A DNA stretch of 64,000 nucleotides from Mermis nigrescens (GCA_036768485.1 JAVLUZ010000154.1:47601786-47665785); one strand, 5' to 3'. Positions 35,129-46,348 are shown, counted from the stretch's first letter. Program-made: numbers and translations. Notes: generated by a model from the letters alone, not told the origin.

Positions 35129-35422
35129 TTTCTGGGTTTGTGGAAAGTTCATCCCCGACAATTCGTCCCTCACAATTCGTCCCCGCCTCAATCCGCTCCT
35201 CGATAAGTCGTCCCCTGGAACGCATTTTTCATTTATAGTTATGACGAAAATCCCTTTTGAAGAATTTTGTCGTTCCTATAAATGACTTGTTGCGTATTCA
35301 TAGGTAATCGTAAAAATCCCATTTAACTTCCTTATTATAATGATCTTTTGTATAACTGTGCAGTGATCAAACAGATTTTCCAGTAAGAAGTGTGCATTAG
35401 TCTCAGCGCGGCGATTAAGAAT

Positions 35423-35662
35423 CATAGGTGGGTGGCACCGAAATTCTGGGAGGTGCAAGATTTTTCAAAGATCAAAAAAGTGCCTTAAAAATTGTGGTAT
35501 GGCGAAAAAACACCATTTTTCAACGTTTCTCATCGAGCACTATCCATTGACATTAAAAAATTGCGAAAAAAACCAAATCGAATTCTGGGGAGTATTTTGG
35601 TTTCTGGGGGGAATATTTAGTTTCTCGGGGGATGCATACCCCAACCCCCACAACCACGTGCG
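35423..35662 (-). mobile_element. hAT-like MITE, family A (copy A8, reverse)
   Basis: Starts CATAGGTGGGTGGCACC and ends ACAACCACGTGCG. Perfect 8-bp TSD TTAAGAAT at 35415-35422 and 35663-35670. Confidence 0.85.
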
Positions 35663-36199
35663 TTAAGAATGTCATCTAATAAAGTAGGTATTAATGGCGT
35701 TTCAGTAGATATTCGACTATTTTCACTCTACAAGATATTGTGTGAGACATAAACGAGCGTCTGTTAATGCCACAAAACGCTGCACATGCGTGAAAATTAT
35801 GTAAATTTCACAGATTGGCTTATTTTTACGCAACGCGTCGTGTCATACCGCATGTTAATTTTTTTACTAATCGCCGGTTATAGCGTCGCATTTTTTCAAT
35901 TAGGTGGTCATTGCGTCCGGCAATATTTTTTGACTGCGCTAGTCTTGACGCCTTTTCTGTTAAGCTGATTGATTGCCTCTCATTAATCATCAATACGTAT
36001 GATCAAGATCGACACATATATAGTAGGTGTAATAAATAATAATACACTTGAATGAAAATAATACGAATATCTCATAGAAACGCCCAATTAATTTGTAGAA
36101 ACGACAAAATTCTTCAAAAGGGTTTTTCACCCTTTAAATCAAACCAGCGTTTCAGGGGACGAATAGTGGAGGGACGAATTATGGTGGGGACGAATTGTG

Positions 36200-36368
36200 C
36201 AGGCACGTAGCTGGCCGTCCTATTTTGAGGGGCGAACCCCAATTTTTGGGGGAAGACTAAGCCCAAACAAAGCCGAAAACAGCACAAGATAACGTTTTAA
36301 AAAACCTATTTTTCCGATTTTTCTGAATTTTGGGGGTTCCAACCCCCATTCCCCCAAATACGTGCCTG
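36200..36368. mobile_element. Short hAT-like element, CAGGCACGTAGC family (copy G2)
   Basis: Starts CAGGCACGTAGC and ends AATACGTGCCTG. Perfect 8-bp TSD GAATTGTG (36192-36199, 36369-36376). It landed in one of the GACGAATTGTG words of the surrounding element. Confidence 0.85.
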
Positions 36369-36463
36369 GAATTGTGGGGGACGAATGATGGTTATGACGA
36401 ATTGGGGCTGGGACGAATTGTGGGGGACGAATCGTGGAATATGAACTTTCCATATCCAGAATT

Positions 36464-37119
36464 TCTGGGCAGAGATGCCCTTGTATCCATCAATTTGAGA
36501 GAATCACATTTTAGCATAAGGGAGAAATGAGACTGTGAGTGGCGTGCACTTAGGGCCTAAGAATACAAAGAGGGAAAAAGGAAAAGTTTTCTGGCAAAAA
36601 TAAAGCAAGACGAAGGCTAAAACAGACAGAAATTAAAAACTTTCTCGCAAAGTCAAATCTTTCGACTAAATAGGGAAGAAACTGCCAATTAACGTAACGT
36701 TTACGCCAATTTCTATGATGGTCTTAGCTCGAAAAAGTTTTCCGGCTGAAGTTGTGCCTGTCGGAATCAAAAATTATGGAAAAAATTAGAATTCTAGGAG
36801 TCTGCGGGATTTTTTACTTTCTGTTAGGTCTAAAACCCCAACCCCATGCCTATGTATGTCTACTTAGTTATATCGGTTGGAAAGCAATCAACAATATGTT
36901 ATCACGTCCTAGTATTAATATTAGAGATAAACCTATAAAAAACATGATAAACTAGTGGAATTGAGGTGAAATTATTTTTCCTGGAATAAGAAACAATACA
37001 AATACTTATCCAATCTCCAGTTTTATTCAGCGTTACGTTAAATTGAGCATATTTAGATCAAACGGATGTACTCTCTCGATTAATTACGTTGTTTTGAATA
37101 TCGTTAATTTGCCATTACA
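36464..37119. other. No gene; partial family C-like sequence
   Basis: Around 36590-36865 there are phrases of the family C type (AAGACGAAGGCTAAAACAGA, AACCCCATGCCTATGTATG), but the ends are not defined. No reading frame is convincing. Confidence 0.35.
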
Positions 37120-37285
37120 CAGGCACGTAGCTCTGGGGAAAGGGGGTCTGGACCCCCTAATTCAGAAAAATCGGAAAAATACGACTTTTTAAACGCTATT
37201 TTGTACTATTTGTGGCCTTTTTGGGCTTAATCCCCCCAAAAATTGGTGTTGGCCCCCCAAAATAAAACGGCCAGCTACATGCCTG
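37120..37285. mobile_element. Short hAT-like element, CAGGCACGTAGC family (copy G1)
   Basis: Starts CAGGCACGTAGC and ends GCTACATGCCTG. Flanks CCATTACA (37112-37119) and TCATTACA (37286-37293) match at 7 of 8. Same length class as the copy at 36200. Confidence 0.85.
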
Positions 37286-37289
37286 TCAT

Positions 37290-38535
37290 TACATAAGAGA
37301 GCATTTTATTCAGAGGATAGCAAGTTAAAATAATTGCTATGTACATATGTATGATTTTATTATTCTTTTTTGTAAATTATCCGGTGTTTCATTCACATAA
37401 GGCTAGGAATTACAGTGTTCTAGCTTTTACGTAATCTAATAAATTAATGAGTATAATTGATGAAAAAATAACTTTTAGCAAATTTTCGTTTAATTTACAT
37501 TTACTTGGAAAATATTAATTCTAAATCGTTTGCTTCCGACAAAAAATGAAATAATGATAGCTTTAGATACGTCAAACTCTCAATATTTTACTATTTGGCG
37601 TTATATGCTAGCTAAAAAATTATCTAATCGGGATATAAAAATTTTTTGTACCAATTTGAAACTACCTACAGTATTCACAGAAGGGTTTTTTAAATTAGTT
37701 TTGATTAATTTTATGCGTTTTGTGCCGAACCTAGACCACAATCCTTCATTATAGAATGGCCTAATCGCTTTCGTTCAGTATCAGGTTCAGCTTTTGTATA
37801 ATTCAAATCTAGACAATGTGCACTTTGATGTATTTAGCAGATTGATCAGTCTTAAAAAATAATGATACCACATATGTTGCTTTCTATAAATTTTGATGAC
37901 AGATATTTTGGATACGTGTATTTTAGTTATTTGAGATTATTCATAAAAACGTTTCCCTCCTCAAAAAATCATATTCCTTGAATGTAATTCTTCAGAAACT
38001 TAAATATTTTTTAGAAAATTCTAAATCGTATATTAATAGAAGAAACGTAATTTAGTCTGTCCATTTTTATATCACTAAGAATATTAGCAAATCCTCAAAA
38101 CCATAATATATCCCCAGTGAAGGTACATTGCTGGGCAAAAAATACAATCAGCAATAAAAAGTGCGCATTCTTAGCAAGTTAAGAATGAAATATATACCTT
38201 TCCTTGCAGATGTTGTTCTTCTGCTTGTAACAAAAGTTTCGAGTCCTGAAAATAAATAAATAATTAAAGTGAAACAAATAGAAAAACTCAATTACATACG
38301 AATATGTGCAACGGAACAATCGCAGACAACTGAATAATAATATAATGATCCTTACGGGAATAAATAATAATGAAATTCACGAAATAACAAAATTGTGAGG
38401 TTTAGACCCCCGACAATCCGAAAAAGACCACATTTTACGGCAGACCCATAGACTTGAATTTTTTGGCACGTTTTCCGCAATTTGCTCCATCTAAACCCAA
38501 TCAGAATTTGATTGCAGCCCATGTATGACCACGAC
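37290..38535. other. No gene recognised
   Basis: AT-rich noncoding sequence. The last ~130 bp resemble part of a family A-like MITE (GCAGCCCATGTATG). Confidence 0.35.
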
Positions 38536-38801
38536 CATATACGTGATCTTGATGGTTCGGAAGATTCTCACTTAAGCCCCTCCCCCAAGAAAAATCCCAT
38601 GTTTTGACTATATTTTGTTCAATTTGTTCGACTTTTGATTTTTTTTGAAGTTTTCTAGGTTTTTATGTTTGGAAAGGTAGAGCATTGTCATAAAAGCCAA
38701 CAAACGATGTTTTTGACGCGCACCCAACATTTTGGGCCCAAAAAAGGCACTTTAAAATGTCAACCCCCTTACCCCCAGAGATCCCATGCTGTGCATGTCT
38801 G
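38536..38801 (+). mobile_element. hAT-like MITE, family B (copy B2)
   Basis: Starts CATATACGTGATC and ends GCTGTGCATGTCTG. Flanks ACCACGAC (38528-38535) and ATCACGAC (38802-38809) match at 7 of 8. Confidence 0.75.
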
Positions 38802-38889
38802 ATCACGACCTTCTGAGATAAGAGGGTAGAAAACTACACAAAACTATCTTAAGCCTAACGAAAAGTGCCAGACTTGTGGCAATAATGTG

Positions 38890-39037
38890 CTAAAAACGAG
38901 GATGAATCACCTTGACCGTTTTAGCTTTATTATGCTTGCTGCCCACGTGACGCCTTAAGCTGTACGAATTTGCAAAACCTTTTCTACAGATTCGACACAT
39001 CAGGGCCGGATCCTTTAGGTGTCTCAATATGTGGTCC
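38890..39037 (-). CDS. C2H2 zinc-finger terminal exon (exon D)
   Basis: After the acceptor TGTCGTTTTAG the minus-strand frame completes the His end of one finger (DHILRHLKDP), then encodes a whole finger CRICRKGFANSYSLRRHVG followed by SKH. It ends in a short basic tail at a TAG (38890). It needs two bases from the preceding exon to read correctly, whereas exon C ends on a codon boundary, so the direct splice is out by one base. A family A MITE is inserted 28 nt upstream of this acceptor. The protein would bind DNA in the nucleus. Confidence 0.7.
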
Positions 39038-39072
39038 CTAAAACGACAATTATCATAAGATATAGTCAGGGG

Positions 39073-39308
39073 CATACCTGAGCGTGAGGGGGTTTGGGGT
39101 ATGCAACCCCCAGAAACTAAAATACCCCCCAGAATTCAATTTTTGAAATTTGTTTTGTTTTTTAGCAATTTTTTGATGCCAATGGATAGTGCTCGATGAG
39201 AAACGTTGAGAAATGGTGTTTTTTCGCCCTACCACCATTTTTAAGGCCATTTTTTGACCTTTGAAAAACTCTTGCACCCTCCAGAATTTTGGTGCCGCCC
39301 ACACTATG
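39073..39308 (+). mobile_element. hAT-like MITE, family A (copy A9)
   Basis: Starts CATACCTGAGCG and ends GCCGCCCACACTATG. Flanks GTCAGGGG (39065-39072) and GTCAGGGA (39309-39316) match at 7 of 8. It lies in the intron before zinc-finger exon D, close to where the branch point would be. Confidence 0.85.
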
Positions 39309-40135
39309 GTCAGGGACATGACTATTTTATTTGGGGGACCCAAAATTTAGAGTCCTAAATTTCGAGGACCATTGAAAGATATTCGAAAATAATAGCATTT
39401 CTTGAACGTATTCACGACGAGATTTACACCATAGTGAAGATAAAGTTTTAAAAATCGAAGAACTTCGTTGCTTCATTTCAAACTTTAAGATCTATCGTTT
39501 AACTTATCTGTTTGACTAATTTTTTCAATATCAACTCAAAATTTGACTCCAAAGCATTTCGAAATTCTTGTCTTCGCATTTCATTTTGTGGTTTCAGGAA
39601 GAATTCACTGTTATTAAGTCAAGTCTCGGCTTTCAGTCTAAAGTACGAAATACAAAAGAAAATAAGAAATTCGGCGCGAAGCGCCAGGAAATTTCAGCTG
39701 TCCTATGTAAAAATAAACATTTTTTTACTTTAAGACTTTTCCACCTCATAAAACACGTAATCTCTCATAATATGATTTTTCAAGTACACTTTACTATTTC
39801 ACGCATCCTGTTTGTTTGTTTTTACTAATAGCATGCTGCACTTTGTCTTTCTTTCTTTCCTTCTTTTCTTTTATTTAGTATTTGCCTTTTTATTTATCCA
39901 TTTATTTTTTCTCTATATTTTCTTTCTTCTTTCTCGCTTCTTTCTCGTATTCATGACTTCTTACTATTCAAATAAAGTTAGTTAAAATTTAATTTTACTT
40001 TAATTCAAATTTAAATCAGAATTAAATTTGATTGTCCATCTCACTTCATATTAATCCTTTGATCGCTTCTTTGAAATTTTTCAATTGATATGATTATATT
40101 GTTGGATTATATTTATGAGATTGTTTCACATTTAC
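39309..40135 (-). other. Intron-like stretch with a pyrimidine-rich tract
   Basis: Between zinc-finger exons C and D. It contains one GGCGCGAAGCGCC word near 39673 and a ~110-bp C/T-rich run at 39841-39955 on the plus strand (A/G-rich on the transcribed strand). No additional exon seen. Confidence 0.45.
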
Positions 40136-40281
40136 CCTAAAATGCGCCGTGTTTCTGAAGCCACGATTGCAAAAGGGGCAGACGTAATTCATTTCTTCGC
40201 TATGACACATCATGTGAACTTTCAAGCTGTGACGGCGTGTGAATGAATTCATGCATATGACACACACGTAGGGCTTCATGC
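40136..40281 (-). CDS. C2H2 zinc-finger exon (exon C)
   Basis: Acceptor GCATATTTTTAG, donor GTAAATGTG. It starts in phase 1, matching exon B exactly: the junction reads HAGMKPYVCVIC, a classical inter-finger linker. It encodes one complete finger (CVICMNSFTRRHSLKVHMMCH) and the Cys half of a second (CPFCNRGFRNTAHFR) whose His half is in exon D. Without splicing, the frame loses the His pair and stops soon after. The phase join with exon B is strong support for a real gene. Confidence 0.75.
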
Positions 40282-40910
40282 CTAAAAATATGCGTTTTTG
40301 CTTATTGAAATAAATCATTTTAAACTTTTTTAGCACAGTCAGAAAACTTTTATAAAAAGCTTTTTTTCTAAAGAAAAAGTAAATGCCTTTAGGTCTGAAA
40401 ATTTTTAGTAAACAGGTCTTTAGCAAGCATAAGATAAGCATGAGCTTCATTGAGAATCTCTTCTATGCTAAAAAGTCCTGTAGTTGTTGTAATCAAGATT
40501 ATGAGCTCTGTTAGTTGTTCCGCGTAAGGTCAAACAAAAACAATCAACGATGCAAAAAACGGCAAAACTGCAGGAAGCAAATTTAACTGAAAACAGAATA
40601 ATTTCTTCGCATAAACCCTTTACTTAAATCAGACGTCGAAATTTGTAGAAACTATAATAGCTATATTTCTGTAAAATTTCAGCTTAAATTTTCATGCATT
40701 TATTTATTTACTTACATCATGTGTAGCTAAGAAAGCAAGGTTAATAAAAATTTAGAAGCTTAGAGCAGTCAGTACGTACTGTAGAGGTAAAATAAGGTTC
40801 GCGAAACTATGTAAATAAATGAGTAAAATAAATATCACTTCTATCTAATATATTTTGATGTACCTGGTGTAATGTTTCAAAAATGAAATATAAAAATGCC
40901 TGTTTTATAC

Positions 40911-41046
40911 CAGCATGACTTCGGTAGTGAACAATTAGATTGAATTTGTTGCAAAATACTTTGTCGCACAATTTGCATCGATTCGTCTTATCCTGGGTTA
41001 TTGCTAACCGATCTTGCAAATCGCTGATACATTTTAAGGCGAAATT
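40911..41046 (-). CDS. C2H2 zinc-finger exon (exon B)
   Basis: The acceptor TGCCCCTATTTGCAG precedes 41046 and the donor GTATAAAACA follows 40911. It starts in phase 0 and ends in phase 1. The peptide has a short lead (ISDLQDRLAITQDKTN) then a finger C-x2-C-x12-H-x3-H (CKLCDKVFCNKFNLIVHYRSH) that continues through the linker into exon C. A composite family A MITE is inserted 34 nt upstream of the acceptor. An upstream exon that ends in phase 0 (such as 48858-48629) would be compatible. Confidence 0.75.
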
Positions 41047-41087
41047 CTGCAAATAGGGGCAGATTTTAAAATAGGACTAGTCGCGAT

Positions 41088-41517
41088 CATACATGGGCAG
41101 CCTCGAATTCAGGAGCTTGGTCTGGGTAGAGTAAAACCGGCAAAAATCCAAAAAAACATGCCAAAAATTCAATTCTGGGGGTACATCAATTTTGGTGGGT
41201 CTACCATATTCTCAAGTGGTCTAGACCTCCAACCTCCCAACCATGCGCGGGCAGCGAGAAAATTCTGGGGAGGTGCATGATATTTAGAAGGTCAAAAATG
41301 GCCCTAAAAATGGTGGTATGGCGAAAAACACCATTTTTCGACGTTACTCATCGAGCATTATCCATTGGCATCAAAAAATTGCGGAAAAAAAACAAAAATT
41401 TCAAAAATTGAATTCTGGAGGGAGATATTTTGATTTCTGGGGGTATTTTGGTTTCTTGGGGTGCATACTCCCCCAAAGCTCCCCATGCCCAGGTGTGCCC
41501 CAACACGCCCACGTGTG
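41088..41517 (-). mobile_element. Composite family A MITE (short plus long copy)
   Basis: Begins CATACATGGGCAGC like the short variant at 20446. Near 41243 it starts again with CATGCGCGGGCAGCG as a long family A copy, and it ends CGCCCACGTGTG. A perfect TSD GTCGCGAT (41080-41087, 41518-41525) encloses the whole 430 bp, so both parts moved or were joined as one unit. Confidence 0.8.
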
Positions 41518-41525
41518 GTCGCGAT

Positions 41526-42381
41526 AACGAATGCATATTACTTCATAGAATTTATCTATAATTTTGGAATTTTTTTAAGAATAAAAATTAATTGAAAAAT
41601 TTTCAAAAAATTCAATAAAAGTTCAATTTTAGAATAAAAATTCATGTGAAACTATGATGTTAACACGTGATGTTACTCGAAATGTTTTCGAACAAGAATC
41701 AGAAAAACTTGGAATTGAGAATTCAAAAACTAATATATTTAAAAAATCTAGAATCCCAGCAGAAACAATCCGACGTATGAGTGCCGAAAAAATACTAGCA
41801 ATTTCAATTATTTAAAGTAGTCTTTGAGCCTAAATTTGTCTAATGTTTTGCTCATTGTGCCACATTTCTGCTCAAATTAATAAAATTCAGATAGGTAGCA
41901 TCTTTTCCGTGCAAAATTTCGATAATTTTCGGAGCTCTTATAAATTCTGCGTCTAAAAATATAAATTAGATAAAATCGATTAGATTATCATTGAGTTGGA
42001 CCCCATTAGGCAAAGCAAAATAAAATAAGATATCAACATAAAAAATTAGCGAATATTACCGTTTTGCAAAAGATACTAAACTTTCGAATTAATTTAGACT
42101 AGCAGGGCAAAAGTTAGGGTACGGCCATTTTTCCCTTCGAAAATCCTGATTCCATACTGCTTTAGCTGAAAAAATCCTCTTAAACACGCGTCATACTCAA
42201 AGCTAATCACCATTTCTTTTGCACTTGGATTTTTGTCATTCCTTGCGTTAGCTTTTCGACTGAGCATGCGTTCGAAATTCCATCTTTCGGCAGCACACTG
42301 GCTGTTAAAATTCTTCTCCGGTTTAGGCAAGATCGCCCGCGGCTTACGCTACAAAATTATAAATGTTGCATGTGTCGTACG
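41526..42381. other. No gene recognised
   Basis: AT-rich noncoding sequence. The frames on both strands around 42094-42340 are mutually overlapping and lack motifs. Confidence 0.35.
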
Positions 42382-42825
42382 CACGGTTTTTTGTATTCGG
42401 CAAAGATTTTTCCCGGTCTACAAAGACTTTGCGGGACCGTCTTTGTACATGTACGAAGATTTCTGGGAAGACAAAAATTGCAAAAAAGGTCTAAAACTCG
42501 CAAAAATTTTCGGCGCGCGCCCAAATGAGTAATTGTGTGTTCCGTATATTTTTATAATGGCAGAAATTGCATTTCAAAAGGGAAAATGACAAATTTTTCG
42601 GCGCTTCGCGCCATTTTACGACGATTCTTAGTGATTTTTGCCCTTTGAAACCCAGAAAGTAGCTAACATACACTACCATAAGTCGAACAACTCTGGTTTT
42701 ACTACACTAAATCGCTACTGTACCATATTATAGTGCCCAAAGATTTGTAAGTACGAAATTAACACAGACTTTTGGGGACCATCTTTGTACATGTACAAAC
42801 GGACCTTGTACAAATAAAAACACTG
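42382..42825 (-). mobile_element. hAT-like MITE, family D (copy D2, reverse)
   Basis: Runs from CACGGTTTTTTGTATTCGG to ...TACAAATAAAAACACTG. Flanks GTCGTACG (42374-42381) and ATCGTACG (42826-42833) match at 7 of 8. Includes GGCGCTTCGCGCC at 42600. Confidence 0.8.
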
Positions 42826-43152
42826 ATCGTACGTACGTGGATGCTTAGAGCTGTCTAGATTTCTACTGTATAACGAAAAAAAATCGAAATTGAAATGCAA
42901 AAATTATGAACGAACATATTCACATGAATTTTTCGATCATTTGAAGTGATTATTTCAGATATAATTATGCGGAATTCAATTTTCAATACCTATATGTATG
43001 TATAAGAAACTAGTAGCCGTATCTAGGGGGACCGCCCCCTCTTAGCTGTAGAAAAATTTTGTCAGAAAAGATAATGCACGGGAAGACAGGAAAATTCCAA
43101 CTGCTTGCTCAGAAAATCGTTATATTTTCGGCGTTCCGCGCCGTATGCAAAG

Positions 43153-43569
43153 CAGTGTTTTTTGTACAAGGTCCGTTTGTACATGTACAAAGACAGTCCC
43201 CAAAAGTCTTTGTACATTTTTTTCTACTATTATATAGTACAGTAGTGATTCTAGTATGGAAAAATAGGATTTTTTCGACCTTTGGTAGTATTTTAGCCAA
43301 TTTCTGAATTTCTGACGCCAAAAATTACTGAAAATTGTCTCAAAATACTTGACATTTTTACATCTAAATGCAAATTCTGCCATTTTAAAGATACATATAT
43401 AGGACAAACAATTACTCATTTCGGCGCTAAGCGCCAAAAATTTTTGAGAATTTCATAAATTTTTAAAGAAGTTTTTGTTTTCAAGAAAATCTTTGTACAT
43501 GTACAAAGACGGTCCTGAAAAGTCTTTGTACATCGGGAAAAAATCTTTGCCAAATACAAAAAAACCGTG
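43153..43569 (+). mobile_element. hAT-like MITE, family D (copy D3)
   Basis: Starts CAGTGTTTTTTGTACAAGG and ends AAATACAAAAAAACCGTG. Perfect 8-bp TSD ATGCAAAG (43145-43152, 43570-43577). The palindromic word TTTGTACATGTACAAAG occurs at both ends. Confidence 0.9.
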
Positions 43570-44131
43570 ATGCAAAGCATTTTCTATAGTTTTGCCTTAA
43601 ATGCGACCAAAAAATGACACTTTTTACAACCTGTTTCGAGAGGAGACAATTTCGAATTTTATAAACCGTCGGAAAAGGCGGTTTGTAAGAGCTATCCCTG
43701 CAAAATTTCCGAGAAATTATACAATTAACTTTGAGTCCGCCCCAAACGTGTAGCAGCTTAAAATTTAGGGTGAAATTCGACTGCCACTTCAGGGAGGGGG
43801 GTAATTAGCTCCAATCTATAGCCAAAGACGACCAAAAACCTAAAAACATCGCGAAAATTCAACTTTTTCAGAAAAATCGGGAACGGGGGGACAACCAACT
43901 TTAGGTGGGGGATCCCTCATCTCCTGTCACATGTATGGTCCGCCCTGCTTCCTCGGCCAGATCCTGGACACGGGCCAGTATATATACATAATGACTTGGT
44001 TTCAATTTTTGATGACAAAGCGAGAATATTCTTTCAAATTAAGAGAAAATGCAGCAAAACAAGCCGAACAAAATGAGGAAATATTTTTTGAACCTTTCCG
44101 TGCTGTTAGGCCAGATGTTTACCGCAACGGT
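43570..44131. other. No gene; one dispersed repeat
   Basis: The segment 43790-43935 matches the repeat at 19255-19450. No convincing gene; the 102-codon frame at 43931-44239 crosses into the GC-rich end of the next element. Confidence 0.4.
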
Positions 44132-44377
44132 ATTAGTATTAGTGATCGACCAGAGCGGCAAAAATGGCCGGAGCCGGATTGGACTATGATGCTCCGGCCG
44201 GAGCCGGAGAAATATTATTCTACACGTGTGGGTAGATAGGACATCTTTGTGACCAAGACCTAGGCCATAGTGCACATGCATCTCAACTGCATGCCAGCTA
44301 CTTAGTTATGTAAAATAGACTACATTCAACAAAAATATTATTCAAAATTACTAGGCAATCTTGTCATCATTTTGCAG

Positions 44378-44591
44378 CTAAGTGTCTATAAAATCTTCAC
44401 TATTCGCAGTATCTGTAAAATCATCAATATCATAACTATCTGAGCTGCGTCAGCAATTAGCTCATTCCTTTTTGTACTCGGAGATCTAACGTGTGGTATC
44501 AAATTGCTTAAAAATTGTATTTTAAAAACAGAAACTTACGCACGTTTTGCGGCTTTAAACGATTACGTTGCCCATTAGCTATATCTCTGGC
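44378..44591 (-). pseudogene. hAT transposase, C-terminal relic
   Basis: The minus-strand frame encodes RNRLKPQNVRKFLFLKYNF, the recognisable hAT C-terminal segment, then stops. A separate frame downstream ends in an acidic tail (SDSYDIDDFTDTANSEDFID) with a stop at 44378. The catalytic core is gone. Together with the TSD-flanked ends this marks a dead element. Confidence 0.7.
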
Positions 44592-44691
44592 GTATATATC
44601 TCAAAAAGAAGCGCGGAAAAAACATCCAAAACGGCATGATTATATGAGCGTGTATGAGGAATAAACGTGAAAAATATTCATTGATCGTACC

Positions 44692-45452
44692 CAGTGTTTT
44701 TGTACAAAGTCCGTTTGTACATGTACAAAGATGGTCCCCAAAAGTCTTTATACAGTTTGTACATGCAAATTTTTGTGTACTATAATGTAGTACAGTAGCG
44801 ATTTTAGTGTGGTAAAACAGGGTTTTCGATCTTTGGTAGGGTAGTTCAGCTAATTTCTAGGTTTCTGACGCCAAACATTACTGATCATTGTCTCAAAACG
44901 GCGCGAAGCGCCAAAAAAATTGTCATTTTTTCATTCTAAATGCAAATTCTGCCATTTTAAAGATATATAGGACAAACAAACTCATTTCGGCGCAATATGC
45001 CTAAAATTTTCGGGATTTTCACACCTTTTTACTTTTTGTCTTCCTGAAAATCTTTGTACATTTTGTACACACAAATTTTCGGGTACTATAATATGGTACA
45101 GTAGCGATTTTAGTGTGATAAAAGCAAAGTTGTTCGACTTTTGGTAGTGTATTTTAGCTATTTTAGCTAATTTCTGTGTCTCTAAAGGCAAAAATCACTA
45201 AGAATCGTTTTAAAACGGCGCGAAGCGCCGAAAATACGACATTTTCCCTTTTGAAATGCAATTTCTGCCATTATAAAGATATATAGAACATACAATTACT
45301 CATTTCGACGCGAAGCGCCGAAATTTTTTGCAAATTTTAGACCTTTCTCGCAATTTCTGTTTTCATTAAAATCTTTAAGCACATGTACAAAGACGGTCCC
45401 AAAAAGTCTTTTGTACATCGGGAAAAATCTTTGCAAGGTACAAAAAACACTG
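44692..45452 (+). mobile_element. hAT-like MITE, family D, dimeric (copy D4)
   Basis: Starts CAGTGTTTTTGTACAAAG and ends GTACAAAAAACACTG. Flanks ATCGTACC and ATCGATAC agree if one base was gained. The interior goes through the family D sequence almost twice, with the junction near 45050 at a TCTTTGTACA word, so it looks like a product of recombination between words of two ends. It contains three or four GGCGC..GCGCC hairpin words. Confidence 0.75.
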
Positions 45453-45571
45453 ATCGATACCCATCTATTTTTAGATAATTTATGCAGCAATTTGAGATGC
45501 TTTCGTCTCCATAGCCTGCCCTAAATAAAGCGTCAATAGGCAATATTTGAAGTTATGTAAAGCATGATTGT

Positions 45572-45839
45572 CATAAGTGAGCAGCACCGAAATTCTGGAG
45601 GGGGGGGGGGTGAAAAACTTTTCAAAGGTCAAAAAAGGGTCTTAAAAGTGGTCGTATGGCGATAAAAACACCATTTCTCGACGTTTCTCATCGAGCACTA
45701 TCCAATGGCATCAAAAACCGCTAAAAAACCAGAAAAAAATTTCAAAATTTAAATTCTGGGGGAGTTATTTTGATTTCTGGGGGGAATATTTCAACTTCTG
45801 AGGGGTGCATACCCCCCAAACCCCCCAAGCCCATGTTTG
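45572..45839 (-). mobile_element. hAT-like MITE, family A (copy A11, reverse)
   Basis: Starts CATAAGTGAGCAGC and ends AAGCCCATGTTTG. Perfect TSD ATGATTGT (45564-45571, 45840-45847). Nested in the element at 44140. Confidence 0.88.
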
Positions 45840-46348
45840 ATGATTGTGTGTGACCGTATATACATATGTACGTTACATACTATATACTATCTTCACTGAA
45901 CCGCTAATATGACGTGCAGAATGTACAGCAACATTATCTGGAAAATCATTGTAGCTTGTGCAGTGCAAGCCAGACTGTATCTTATGCTACTCAATGAGTT
46001 CCAGTGTTAACAGGAATTTCCTGCAGCGATTTTCACAGCGATTGCATGAATCGATCAATAGAGTAATTTTCTTTCCTCTTAAAGATGAATATTTTACTAT
46101 TGTGGTGGTGATAGACACTTTATTTGGTGCTATTTCCTTTTTCTGTTATTGTTTTGTCCTCTGACTAAATTTAATAAGCATAATGTCAGCAATTAGTACG
46201 CTTGGTCACTATACACAAAACGAAAAAATTCTCCGGCCTCCGGCCGATTTTTGGATGTCCTCCGGCCGGAGCACCGGAGTGGAAAAAATGGCCGGATTTG
46301 CGGAGGCCGAAGCCGGAGCCGGATCTCCGGTCGATCACTAATTAGTAT

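Larger units (their letters stand above)
35129..36463. mobile_element. Inverted-repeat element with GACGAATTGTGGG words
   Basis: The left side (35150-35220) has repeated ACAATTCGTCCC words and the right side (36160-36440) the inverse GGGACGAATTGT. The outer sequences GGAAAGTTCAT and ATGAACTTTCC are also inverted, so this is one element of about 1.3 kb. Flanking direct repeats were not identified and the exact ends are uncertain. Two other elements are nested in it. Confidence 0.6.
44140..46340 (-). mobile_element. hAT element with GGCCGGAG ends and transposase relic
   Basis: The left end TAGTGATCGACC and right end GGTCGATCACTA are exact inverted repeats. They are flanked by a perfect 8-bp TSD ATTAGTAT (44132-44139, 46341-46348). 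The subterminal arrays are made of CCGGAG/CTCCGG words (44150-44215, 46225-46335). A decayed hAT transposase C-terminus lies at 44378-44591 on the minus strand, in the same place and orientation as in the element at 22388. A family D dimer and a family A MITE are nested inside. Confidence 0.92.
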
